A stretch of 52,087 nucleotides of DNA from Acidobacteriota bacterium (GTDB lineage: Bacteria > Acidobacteriota > Terriglobia > Bryobacterales > Bryobacteraceae), in contig JAPKYZ010000010.1 of the NCBI GenBank assembly GCA_026394055.1, positions 1 to 52,087 on the forward strand. The letters are read 5' to 3'. The number at the start of each line of letters is the position of its first letter. Position 1 is the stretch's first letter. The notes under the pieces are model-generated. The model saw only the letters and a program-made list of their open reading frames with translations, was not told the origin of the DNA and made no database searches. A program made the translations under genes and the position numbers. Shown piece by piece: positions 32,209 through 40,459 of the stretch.

Positions 32209-33854
32209 TCGGCAAACCTCTGGGCTATGGGGAATCGGCGCCCGATGCCGAAGGCTTTGGTGGTCACCTTCAGTCCGGGAGCGGCCTGCTGCCGCTTGTA
32301 TTCATTGCGATCGACTTTGTTGATGATGTCGCGCACCAAGTCCAGCGGCTGGCCCAGCAGCTCGGCAATCTCCGCCGGGGCGCGCAACTCTTCGATGTAG
32401 GCCTTTAAGATGGCGTCCAGCACTTCGTAGTCCGGCAGCGAGTCCGAATCTTTTTGATCGGGCCGCAGCTCAGCCGACGGCGGCTTGGTGAAGACGCTTT
32501 CCGGGATCGCTCCGTTGTGCCGCCGGTTGGCGGTACGCGATAGATCGTAGACCATCGTCTTGGGGACATCGCTGATGACGGCCAAGCCGCCGCACATGTC
32601 GCCGTAGAGAGTGCAATAGCCGACGGCCACCTCGCTCTTGTTGCCGGTGGTCAGCACTAGTGCTCCGAACTTGTTCGACATCGCCATCAGCGTCAACCCG
32701 CGCAGACGGCTTTGGAGGTTTTCTTCCGTCACGTCCGGCTTGCGTCCCACAAACAGAGGCTCCAGCGTGGCGACGGCGGCGGCATAGCCCGCATTGATGC
32801 TGGCCACTTCAAAGCGGATGCCCAGGTTCTCGGCCAGCACGCGCGCGTCAGTGAGACTGTGGTCCGAACTATGCGGCCCCGGCATGGCGACGCCCGTGAC
32901 ATTCTCGCGACCCACGGCATCGACGGCAATGGCGGCGGTCAAGGTAGAGTCAATGCCACCGGAAAGGCCGATCAGCACTTTGGCGAAGCCGCACTTGCGG
33001 ATGTAGTCGCGGGTGCCCAACACCAGCGCCTCATAGGTGGCTTCGGCCTCTTCGGTGTGGGTTTCATTCAGCGTGCCCTGGCCGGAATCGACATCGACGA
33101 TGATCAGATCTTCGTCAAAGGAACAGGCCGCCGCGATCACTTTGCCCGTCGCATCCATGGCAAAGCTGGACCCGTCAAACACCAGCTGATCATTGCCGCC
33201 CACCTGATTCACATAGACCACCGGGATCTTGTAGCGCCGGGCCGTCGCCGCAAAGATCTCGCGCCGCTGCTCGCGTTTGCCGATGTGGTACGGCGAAGCG
33301 TTGATCGAGATCAGCACCTCGGCGCCGCCGGAGACCAGTTCTTCCACCGGGTCCCGCTGATAGAGCCGCCGCTCCCAGAACTGCTTGTCGTTCCAGGCGT
33401 CTTCGCAGATGGTCAAGGCCGTTTTGCGGCCCGTGATCCAGGTGAGCTTCTGGCGTTCGGCGGGCTGGAAATAGCGCGCTTCGTCGAAGACGTCGTAGGT
33501 AGGCAGCAACATCTTGTCCTGCCGGAACCCCGGCTGACCTTGGGTGAGCACGACAGCAGAGTTGAGAAGCTGCTTGCCAGCGGAGCGTTCCGCGCGGGCG
33601 ATGGTGCCACAAACAGCGGTGATCGGCAGCGCGGCCAAGTCGGCCGTCAGCAGAGCCAGCTGCTCCTCGGCCCGTTCAAGAAAGCTGGGCTTTTCGATGA
33701 GGTCAAGCGGTGGATAGCCGGTGAGCGAAAGCTCCGGGAAGACCACGACATCCGCCGCCGCCTCCGCCGCCCGGCGCGCAAAAGCCGCCATCCGGCGGGC
33801 ATTGCCCGGAAAGTCGCCAACGGTCGTATTGATCTGAGCTAGCGCGATGCGCAT
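32205..33854 (-). CDS. nadE: Glutamine-dependent NAD+ synthetase
   Basis: About 549 residues. An N-terminal nitrilase-like glutaminase (VVFPELSLTGYPPLDL Glu, DKMLLPTYDVFDE Lys, LTICEDAWN Cys) makes ammonia for the C-terminal synthetase (KVLIGLSGGIDSTLTAAIAVDA P-loop, LTTGNKSEVAVGYCTLYGDMCGG). It amidates nicotinic acid adenine dinucleotide to NAD+. I prefer the ATG at 33854 (MRIALAQI, the usual family start). An earlier in-frame ATG at 33866 shares its AT with a TAAAAT -10-like hexamer. Together with nadA about 3.6 kb away it represents the NAD pathway in this window. Confidence 0.93.
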   Translation of the reverse strand: MRIALAQINTTVGDFPGNARRMAAFARRAAEAAADVVVFPELSLTGYPPLDLIEKPSFLERAEEQLALLTADLAALPITAVCGTIARAERSAGKQLLNSAVVLTQGQPGFRQDKMLLPTYDVFDEARYFQPAERQKLTWITGRKTALTICEDAWNDKQFWERRLYQRDPVEELVSGGAEVLISINASPYHIGKREQRREIFAATARRYKIPVVYVNQVGGNDQLVFDGSSFAMDATGKVIAAACSFDEDLIIVDVDSGQGTLNETHTEEAEATYEALVLGTRDYIRKCGFAKVLIGLSGGIDSTLTAAIAVDAVGRENVTGVAMPGPHSSDHSLTDARVLAENLGIRFEVASINAGYAAAVATLEPLFVGRKPDVTEENLQSRLRGLTLMAMSNKFGALVLTTGNKSEVAVGYCTLYGDMCGGLAVISDVPKTMVYDLSRTANRRHNGAIPESVFTKPPSAELRPDQKDSDSLPDYEVLDAILKAYIEELRAPAEIAELLGQPLDLVRDIINKVDRNEYKRQQAAPGLKVTTKAFGIGRRFPIAQRFAE

Positions 33855-33922
33855 CGGATAGCTCATTTTAGCGGACCCGTGCGTCCTTCTGGTTGCAACT
33901 GTGTTGCAGGCCTAAATTTGGA

Positions 33923-34546
33923 TCACGGAATGGTCACCCAACTCATCGAGACGTCTTCTAGGTTTTCGCACTGGCTCAGCCATGCCGGCGTAATGACGGT
34001 CCCCGCAAATAGAGCTCCCAAGTTGCTGCGTAAGGTTAACGTGAAGATACGATGATACAACTCTGAACACAAAACACTGCTATCCAGATCCGCATTGATT
34101 GGACTACCCTCCAGCCAGCGCCGCACCAGGCCGTCAAGCCCCGGATAACTGACGCCAAGGTAATGAAGGGCTTGGCTGGCGATCCGCGCCCGCTCCTCCC
34201 GGCTATGATGAGGTGATCGCCTGGCACGCATGCGTTGCTTCTTTTTGAGGAGGCGCTCATAAACGCTGGTTACCACCACTCCTTCATTAGGTATCGCTTC
34301 ACAGATCGCTTGGCCACCCAAGAAGATCGCCGCGTGAGTCCATCTCAGATCCTTCGTATCCCCCACGATCGCCTGCAATGACATAACCGGGTTCTTGGCC
34401 TGGTCTGAGAACAACAGTAGGTCACCTGGTTCCAGAGCCTCAGGATGCAAGATCTTGGCGCTCCTTTCGCAAAGCACTGGAACGACCGGAGGCCGCCAAG
34501 AGGGCGGAGGTGCTCCCGCCAAAGCCCGGTGATCGAATTCACTCAT
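33923..34546 (-). CDS. Permuted NlpC/P60-like (YiiX-type) protein
   Basis: 207 residues, no signal peptide. The pattern fits circularly permuted papain-like enzymes: LEPGDLLLFSD early, the catalytic His in WTHAAIFLGG (His71), EAIPNEGVVVTSVYERL, and the cysteine late in DSSVLCSELYHRIF (Cys160). Such proteins act as amidases, lipid-modifying enzymes or peptidases. Between them lies a basic helix, LLKKKQRMRARR. Its start overlaps the upstream 95-residue gene by 4 nt, so the two form an operon. The block reads as less GC-rich than its flanks. Function unknown. Confidence 0.72.
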   Translation of the reverse strand: MSEFDHRALAGAPPPSWRPPVVPVLCERSAKILHPEALEPGDLLLFSDQAKNPVMSLQAIVGDTKDLRWTHAAIFLGGQAICEAIPNEGVVVTSVYERLLKKKQRMRARRSPHHSREERARIASQALHYLGVSYPGLDGLVRRWLEGSPINADLDSSVLCSELYHRIFTLTLRSNLGALFAGTVITPAWLSQCENLEDVSMSWVTIP

Positions 34547-34830
34547 TCGGGCGCGGCGCCAACGGCAAGCGCCACGGCTTCCTCAATCAGCTGCACGTTG
34601 AGCGCGCGTCCGTCCACAAGGTAAAAACTGACCCTTAGGCCATTTTGGGGTAACAGTCCAGGGAAAGCCTGCGGCACCTCAACGGCGTCTCCCAGAAAGT
34701 AAGGATGCAGCTGCCCCGTTTCAAGATCCTCGACGTAGGCCAATCCATCATCCCCCGCCCGGCGAAGAATCCCCTCGCAGGGAGGGAAAGTTATCTGTTG
34801 CTTTTGAGTTCTCAAGGCAGACGTTTCCAT
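34543..34830 (-). CDS. Small beta-rich protein, partner of the permuted peptidase
   Basis: 95 residues, unrecognised. The core GILRRAGDDGLAYVEDLETG, then a hydrophobic strand, GL-PQNGLRVSFYLVDGRALNVQLIEE, suggests a small five-stranded barrel of OB or cold-shock type. It overlaps the permuted papain-like gene by 4 nt (ATGA), so the products are probably made together. A paralogue is encoded divergently at 35046-35279. I cannot assign a function. Nucleic-acid binding is possible but only suggested by the fold guess. Confidence 0.65.
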   Translation of the reverse strand: METSALRTQKQQITFPPCEGILRRAGDDGLAYVEDLETGQLHPYFLGDAVEVPQAFPGLLPQNGLRVSFYLVDGRALNVQLIEEAVALAVGAAPE

Positions 34831-34853
34831 GCTCTAGATGCGTTCACAGCACT

Positions 34854-34864
34854 ACGCTAAGCGT
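34854..34864. promoter_or_regulatory. 11-bp palindrome between the divergent paralogues
   Basis: ACGCT-A-AGCGT is a perfect 5-1-5 inverted repeat, 24 bp upstream of the minus-strand gene start at 34830. It could be an operator for the minus-strand operon. The surrounding 34831-35000 is AT-richer than the window average, as promoters often are. Confidence 0.3.
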
Positions 34865-35045
34865 TATGATTGTAATGCTAGCCTGAAACATTCTGATGAA
34901 GCAATAGAAAATACAACGAGTTAACAACTCTCGAAGGATTTCATGGCCCGCAGGTCCATCGCTCCGCCGTCCGGCGCTGGCTGCTGTCGTGCTAAATATT
35001 TTCTGGCAACGACGTGTCGATATGCCACAAAGGGAGGAGGGCAGC

Positions 35046-35279
35046 GTGACGAATACCGAGTTTCACAATTGCAGTGAGCTTACCGGGAGGCTGTTCCGGA
35101 TTGGCGACGATGGCCTGGGCTACATCGAGGAACCAGAGACGAAGCGTTGCTACTCGTTCACTTTTGATCAGGTCCATGGTTACCACGGTCAGTCAGCCAA
35201 GACCATGGGACTAACCAACGGCCGCACGGTCCGGTTCCAACTCACCGCGTCCGGCGGCGTCCGTAGCGTGTCACTCTAG
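35046..35279 (+). CDS. Small beta-rich protein, paralogue of the 34.5-kb gene
   Basis: 77 residues from a GTG at 35046, fixed by a very strong AGGGAGGAGG 5 nt upstream. The in-frame GTG at 34989 is therefore rejected. It shares the skeleton G-x-L-x-R-x-GDDGL-x-Y-(V/I)-E-x2-ET ... GL-x-NG-x-x-V-x-F-x-L with the divergent 95-residue protein, so the two arose by duplication. It has no adjacent enzyme gene of its own. Function unknown, possibly a stand-alone version of the same binding module. Confidence 0.7.
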   Translation: MTNTEFHNCSELTGRLFRIGDDGLGYIEEPETKRCYSFTFDQVHGYHGQSAKTMGLTNGRTVRFQLTASGGVRSVSL

Positions 35280-35769
35280 GCACTAGCGGACAAAGGCTTT
35301 CATTCCTGTGACGGCCCCGCGAAGTTGTCATGCCGGGCGGGGCACGATCGACTCCGGGGGCCGTCCAGGTTGCTCCTCCGACAGCTACCGGGACCGGCCG
35401 GACACAACAATTCGGCCAGCCAGAACTGTGGGAGATCACGTCTCCGGGTAGATTCCCGGATGACGTAGGGGGCCTTGGACTACGACCCTCTTTTTACCCT
35501 CACCAACGGTGGAGGGGCGGGAACTCCACCGCTGGATCTTTGGACGGCGCCACTGCCGCGCAATTCACAGGCCAGCCAAATGGCCAGACAAACCGCCGCG
35601 GCGATGACCCGCAGGTCAAGCAGTGGGCGAGGTGGGGCGTGGCTTTGCGCCATCTGTCCGGCTCTGCTCACTGGCTCAACGTTCGGCATCGCAGTTTAGT
35701 GCGGGTGAGTGGCCAACCCGTTTCACCGCGGCCAAACTTTTTTCTAGAGACTCATGGCAGGCTAGAGCT
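35280..35769. other. 490-bp stretch with no supported gene
   Basis: Several short frames cross this region but none shows a recognisable domain, good ribosome binding site or consistent codon use. No strong inverted repeat or tRNA-like fold was seen. It may contain the promoter of the alkyltransferase-like gene at 35770. Confidence 0.45.
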
Positions 35770-36225
35770 ATGCGCGCGCGCAAATCCGCCGTCGAGAAGC
35801 GGGATTCGGCTCCGCCTCCCGAGGTGAAGTACGTCAGCTCGTCAAAGTCCAAGGCGTATCCGGTAGGCAATATGCTGATTGCCTCGCCCCGGGAATTGGA
35901 AGCCGTCATCCGCCAGATCCCGGCGGGCGCCGTAATGACCCTATCCGCGCTCCGCGATCATCTGGCGCGCCGGTGGCAGGCCGATTACACCTGTGCGCTC
36001 ACAACCGGAATCTTTCTCCGGATGGTGGCCGAGGCGGCCGAACAGGAGGGTAGCGGCGTCGCCTATTGGCGAGTGGTTCGTGCCGACGGGCGGCTGGTGG
36101 CAACCTTACCGGGCGGCGAGACCGGGCAGGCGGAGCGATTAAAGGCAGAAGGCGTGCGCTGCATCACCACCGGCAAGCAAGGCCGTCGCGTGGCCGATTT
36201 GCTGGCCGTGGCTTGGCACCCGTAA
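35770..36225 (+). CDS. Alkyltransferase-like (MGMT-fold) DNA-binding protein
   Basis: 151 residues from the ATG at 35770. Residues about 45-135 match the winged-helix DNA-binding domain of O6-alkylguanine-DNA alkyltransferases: ELEAVIRQIPAGAVMTLSALRDHLA, then YWRVVRADGRLVATLPGGETGQAERLKAEGV. The reactive PCHR cysteine is absent and YWRV occupies the equivalent place, so it cannot accept alkyl groups. Alkyltransferase-like proteins with Trp at this site bind damaged guanine and hand it to excision repair. A basic, low-complexity N-terminus of about 35 residues precedes the domain. The role is inferred. Confidence 0.7.
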   Translation: MRARKSAVEKRDSAPPPEVKYVSSSKSKAYPVGNMLIASPRELEAVIRQIPAGAVMTLSALRDHLARRWQADYTCALTTGIFLRMVAEAAEQEGSGVAYWRVVRADGRLVATLPGGETGQAERLKAEGVRCITTGKQGRRVADLLAVAWHP

Positions 36226-36337
36226 GCCGCCGGGCGCAGGGTGCCGTTAGAGCACTACTGGGCCAATGAGTTGGCGCGCATTTCGTTTCGCCGGTCTTCA
36301 ACCCCCTGCGTGAACCTGGGCTTGTTGGGACCAGTCC

Positions 36338-36406
36338 AGCCCCATGCGTAATAAGCTTGGGGCTTTTTCATGCTCGCGAAGAAGCCCCAAGCTCACGCAT
36401 GGGGCT
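36338..36406. repeat. REP-like inverted pair before the moaA 3' end
   Basis: AGCCCCATGCGTAATAAGCTTGGGGCT (36338-36364), followed by TTTT, and AGCCCCAAGCTCACGCATGGGGCT (36383-36406) face each other. They belong to the same family as the pair at 14639-14738. On the plus strand the first hairpin plus T-run would work as a terminator for the gene ending at 36225; on the other strand the pair lies just after the moaA stop. Confidence 0.8.
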
Positions 36407-36449
36407 GGCCGCCGCTTTTGGGGTACGAATGATTGCTCGAGAACTGCGT

Positions 36450-37475
36450 TTAGCCGCCGATCGAGTGCATGGGCCGCGGCGGGGGGATGAACTTCTGCGC
36501 GTTGATCTCGTGGCCCACCCATTTGCGGCGGACATTCTCGCGGATCACGGCCGCGATCTCTTCATCTGAGCCGCCATTGCGCAACAGGTCCCGCACGTCC
36601 ATTTCATCGATCGCAAACAGGCAGTAGCGCAGCTTGCCATCAGAGGTCAGCCGGAGCCGGTTGCAGTTCAGGCAAAAGGGCTTGGAGACGCTGGCGATAA
36701 AGCCGATGCGGCCGATGCCGTCGGCAAAGCGGTACTCGGTGGCCGGAGCGCGCGGGTCCGCATCCGGGATCGCTTCCAGCGGCCCGATCTCATCGCTGAG
36801 CAGCGCCAGCATTTCATCCGCGGTCAGCACTTTGCGCTTATCCCACAAGCCCTGGTGATCCAGCGGCATGAACTCGATGTAGCGGATCTCGATGCCCCGC
36901 TCCCGGCCGAAACGCGCCAAGGGCACGATGTCCGGCTCGACGAGATTCTTCACCGCCACGGCATTGATCTTGATGGTGGAATAGCCCACCTGCTGCGCCT
37001 TGTCGATGCCGCGCATGACTTTGTCGAAGTCGTCACGCCGGGTGATCTCGTGGAAGCGCGCGCGGTCCAGCGTGTCGAGGTGGATGTTCAACCGCCGCAG
37101 GCCCGCATCGTAGAGCGATTGCGCGTGCTGTTCCAGCAGCACCGCGTTGGTAGTAAGCGCAATGTCGCGGATGCCCGGCACGGCCGTCAACATGGCGATC
37201 AGCTTGTCCAGATCCTTGCGGACCAGCGGCTCGCCACCGGTCAGCCGGATCTTGGTGACGCCCAGGCCGACGGCCACACGGACAAACCGCACCATCTCCT
37301 CGTAGCGGAGGATCTGGGAGTGATCAATGTAGTCGATCGGCCCTTCCGGCATGCAGTAGAAGCACCGGATGTTGCACTTGTCGGTGACGGAGATGCGCAG
37401 GTTGTCATGCAACCGGCCGAAGGTGTCGATCAGCGGCGCGGGTGGAGCGCTCGGGATGGTAGCGGTGGGCGTCAC
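36450..37475 (-). CDS. moaA: GTP 3',8-cyclase
   Basis: 341 residues. The radical SAM cluster is C34-x3-C38-x2-C41 (CNIRCFYC) and the second C-terminal cluster lies in FCLNCNRLRLTSDGKLRYC. The essential double glycine closes the protein (HSIGG). It rearranges GTP in the first step of molybdenum cofactor synthesis, together with MoaC, which is not in the window. The start overlaps the nadA stop by 4 nt. Both enzymes need oxygen-sensitive [4Fe-4S] clusters. Confidence 0.96.
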   Translation of the reverse strand: MTPTATIPSAPPAPLIDTFGRLHDNLRISVTDKCNIRCFYCMPEGPIDYIDHSQILRYEEMVRFVRVAVGLGVTKIRLTGGEPLVRKDLDKLIAMLTAVPGIRDIALTTNAVLLEQHAQSLYDAGLRRLNIHLDTLDRARFHEITRRDDFDKVMRGIDKAQQVGYSTIKINAVAVKNLVEPDIVPLARFGRERGIEIRYIEFMPLDHQGLWDKRKVLTADEMLALLSDEIGPLEAIPDADPRAPATEYRFADGIGRIGFIASVSKPFCLNCNRLRLTSDGKLRYCLFAIDEMDVRDLLRNGGSDEEIAAVIRENVRRKWVGHEINAQKFIPPPRPMHSIGG

Positions 37476-38401
37476 CTGACCGCCAACATTCTTTCAATCG
37501 GCCGCCGCGCCGCCTCCATCAACTCCGGGGTCAGGGTGACCTCAGGCTTCAGCGTCCGCAAACAGTCCCGCAGCTTCTCGAGCGTGTTCAGCCGCATGTA
37601 CGGGCACTCGCTGCAATTGCAGTTCTCGTTCGGCACAAAGTGGAACCGCTTCCAAGGCGCACGGCGCTTCAGCGAATGCTCCACACCCGATTCCGTCATG
37701 ATGATGAACTCATCACCGGGGTGGTTGACGCACCAATCGATGATGGCCGAAGTGGAGCCGATAAAGTCCGACATCGCCAACACCTCTGGAGGACATTCCG
37801 GGTGCGACGCCACCAGAGCACCGGGATACTCGCTGCGGGCGGCGCTGAGGCGGCGCGCGGGGAACGTGGCATGGACAATGCAGGCGCCCTGCCAGATCCG
37901 CATGTTCTCGCGGCCGGTCTGCTTCTTCACATAGTTGCCCAGGTTGATGTCCGGCAGAAACAGAATCGGCTGGTCGGCGGGAATGGAGTTGACCACCTGC
38001 ACCGCATTACGCGACGTACACACAATGTCCGACAGCGCCTTTACTTCCAGCGAGGTGTTGATGTAGCTGACCACCACATGGTCCGGATACTTCTGCTTAA
38101 ACGCCGCCACTTGCGGCGCCGTGCAGCTTTCCACCAGTGAGCAGGAGGCATTGGCGTCGGGCACGACCACGGTGCGGCTGGGGTTCAAGGCCTTCGCCGT
38201 CTCCGCCATAAACCAGACCCCGCAGAAGGCAATCACGTCGCCTTCAAACTTCTGGGCCGCGCGCGCCAGTTCCAAACTGTCGCCCACCGAATCGGCCAGC
38301 TCCTGAATTTCGCTTTCCTGGTAGTGGTGAGCCAGCAAGATAGCCTTGCGCTCCTGCTTCAACTCCAGGATTTCATCGACGACACTAGCAACCGCGGGCA
38401 T
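37472..38401 (-). CDS. nadA: Quinolinate synthase
   Basis: 309 residues. The three cluster cysteines lie in the expected segments: NASCSLVESC, IWQGACIVH and the C-terminal NENCNCSECPYM region. Other family motifs are LAHHYQESEIQELAD and SHPECPPEV. It condenses iminoaspartate with dihydroxyacetone phosphate to quinolinate for NAD synthesis. I choose the ATG at 38401 because a strong GGAGGGAGGAG lies 11 nt upstream; an in-frame ATG at 38425 is part of that purine-rich signal. ATGA overlap with moaA. Confidence 0.95.
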   Translation of the reverse strand: MPAVASVVDEILELKQERKAILLAHHYQESEIQELADSVGDSLELARAAQKFEGDVIAFCGVWFMAETAKALNPSRTVVVPDANASCSLVESCTAPQVAAFKQKYPDHVVVSYINTSLEVKALSDIVCTSRNAVQVVNSIPADQPILFLPDINLGNYVKKQTGRENMRIWQGACIVHATFPARRLSAARSEYPGALVASHPECPPEVLAMSDFIGSTSAIIDWCVNHPGDEFIIMTESGVEHSLKRRAPWKRFHFVPNENCNCSECPYMRLNTLEKLRDCLRTLKPEVTLTPELMEAARRPIERMLAVR

Positions 38402-38491
38402 GGGGGAAGGGACTCCTCCCTCCATTATCCAACAGCCTCCGGCGGAATGGCCGCAGCCTAGTCTTTTGGGGAGGAAGGCGTAGCGCGGAGC

Positions 38492-40441
38492 CTAATTGTT
38501 GGTGGACGCCCGCTTATAGGGTTCCTTCAAATACTTGGCCGCTTCTTCCTGCGCACCTTGCGTGTTGTCCTTGGTGCGGAGCGCGAGGTTATATTCGTTG
38601 ACGGCGCGCTCCCGTTGGCCAGTGGTGTCGAAGATTTTGCCCAAATGGATGCGGGCCCACACTTCGGTCCACTTCGGTTCCAGGTCGCCCTGCAGCACCT
38701 CGCGGAAGGCATTGGCGGCAGATTGATAGTTGTTCTGTAGGAAGAAGATTTCAGCGATGCGATACTGCGCCAGCGACGACCCGCGTTGCACGTCCAGCGC
38801 CTTCTGGTACTCCTTCAACGCCTCGGAGAACTCATTGACTTCGGCAAACTGCTCGCCGCGGCGAATCGCCACGGCCACGCGGACCGCGGGGCTCCAGCGG
38901 AGGACTTTGTTGGTGGGGTCCATCACCAGCCGCGTGGGCTTGCCGAACGTCTCGACGGCGAACTCGCTGGATGTACCCGCCACCTCGATGGTCTTGGTTT
39001 CCGGGTTGCCTTCCGTCTCAATCTTCAGCTCCACCGGCATACGGAAGGTATCGAGATCCTGGGCCACTTTGCCGACAATGCGAAAGCCCTTCGCCGTGCG
39101 GAAGATCGTGTATTCGAGCTTGAATTCCGGCGAGCCGCTCGATTCCACCCATTGGATGAAGAAGTAGCCCAGATCCTGCCCCACTTGCGCCTCCACCACC
39201 TTGCGGAAGTCGCCCGTACCGGCCGGCTTGCCCGCATACTGCTGCGCGAAGGCCTTCAAGGAGCCAAAAAACTTCTCTTCACCCGTCACCAGTCGCAGCA
39301 TGTTGATCACGGCGGAGCCCTTGCCGCCGGTGAGCGCCCAGTACTCCGGCGAATAATCCTCCACGCGCGCGGCCTGGATCAGCGGCGGCTCATTCAGCGT
39401 CAGGCCTTCAATGTAGGCATCACGCATGTCAGTCTCAAAGACGCCGGCGCCCGAAAGATGTTCGAGATAGAGCAGCTCTGAATAGCGCGCCAAGCCATTG
39501 GTGATCCACAGATGGTTGCGCGAAACGGGCGACACCGACAGGCCCCACCACTGGCGCGCCAACTGATTGGCCAAGCCGCGCGAGTTCACCTGGGCGCCAA
39601 TGGTCGATGGCGAAAGGAAGACCACTCCCGGAGCGGAATAGCCCGCCGGGGCTCCTTTTTCGGTTTCGACGATGGTCAGCGCGGCGCTCGGCGGAGGCCC
39701 GAACAGTCCGGCGAAGTACGACAGAATCTTGCCGGTCTCTTCGCCATAGGCTTTGGCCATCGATTCGGTTTCACGCAGGTAGAGCGTCGTGTTGGCACCC
39801 TGCGCCTGCACCCGGGCCGGATTTCCGGTTACCAGCGCCAGACTGCCGCCAAAGCCCGGTTGCGTGAACTTCGCCGTCCAGGCGGTGCCATTGCCCGCCG
39901 GAGCGCTGGTCTCAAAGGCGCCGCTGACCAGCTTGAGATTGTTGGGCGCCGTCACGGTGAACTCGCTCGTGTAGCGGTCCGCCGTATAGTCATTCACCGG
40001 AAACCAGCGCGCCGGGTAGAGCAGGTACGTAAAGTCAGACCGGATGGCGGCGAAGCGGATGCCGAAGACGGGCGACTCTTCCTGTCCCGCCAGCTTGCCG
40101 TCGTAGGCGATTTTCAGGGTCGCCGGCTGGCCCTTGGGCAGCACTTCCGGGTAGGTGATGCGGATGGTGAAGTCCGCGGCACGGGAGGCGGTGAGGGGTT
40201 GATCCTTGTCGTCAGTGGCGCGCGAGACCTTCAAGGCGTCGTTCAATTCCAGGGTGATCGTCTGGGTATTGGCGTCCAGCGGGACAAACACCAGCGTGGC
40301 GCGAGCTTGCAGGCTTTGGTTGGTGGGGTTGACGGTCGCCTCCACCTTGATGTCCTGCACATCAATCCGGGCACGCCGCTCAGATTGAGCGAAAAGAGGG
40401 GCCACCAGTCCGAGGGCGGCAATAATCTTGGCCAGACGCAT
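38492..40441 (-). CDS. M1-like pseudopeptidase with C-terminal TPR repeats
   Basis: 649 residues, signal peptide 1-19. The N-terminal beta domain (25-215) and the following domain have the M1 aminopeptidase layout. The zinc site is lost: HELAHQWWG reads NQLARQWWG (292-300), and the third ligand in WLNEGFA reads WITNGLA (Asn315). All four key residues are changed, so it should not be an active zinc peptidase. Residues about 545-640 form TPR-like repeats (AEVNEFSEALKEYQKAL, SLAQYRIAEIFFLQNNYQSAANAFREVL, ERAVNEYNLALR). Likely a periplasmic binding or scaffold protein. It follows lpxB by 18 bp in one transcription unit. Confidence 0.82.
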   Translation of the reverse strand: MRLAKIIAALGLVAPLFAQSERRARIDVQDIKVEATVNPTNQSLQARATLVFVPLDANTQTITLELNDALKVSRATDDKDQPLTASRAADFTIRITYPEVLPKGQPATLKIAYDGKLAGQEESPVFGIRFAAIRSDFTYLLYPARWFPVNDYTADRYTSEFTVTAPNNLKLVSGAFETSAPAGNGTAWTAKFTQPGFGGSLALVTGNPARVQAQGANTTLYLRETESMAKAYGEETGKILSYFAGLFGPPPSAALTIVETEKGAPAGYSAPGVVFLSPSTIGAQVNSRGLANQLARQWWGLSVSPVSRNHLWITNGLARYSELLYLEHLSGAGVFETDMRDAYIEGLTLNEPPLIQAARVEDYSPEYWALTGGKGSAVINMLRLVTGEEKFFGSLKAFAQQYAGKPAGTGDFRKVVEAQVGQDLGYFFIQWVESSGSPEFKLEYTIFRTAKGFRIVGKVAQDLDTFRMPVELKIETEGNPETKTIEVAGTSSEFAVETFGKPTRLVMDPTNKVLRWSPAVRVAVAIRRGEQFAEVNEFSEALKEYQKALDVQRGSSLAQYRIAEIFFLQNNYQSAANAFREVLQGDLEPKWTEVWARIHLGKIFDTTGQRERAVNEYNLALRTKDNTQGAQEEAAKYLKEPYKRASTNN

Positions 40442-40459
40442 AGCTAAAAGGTTCGATCC

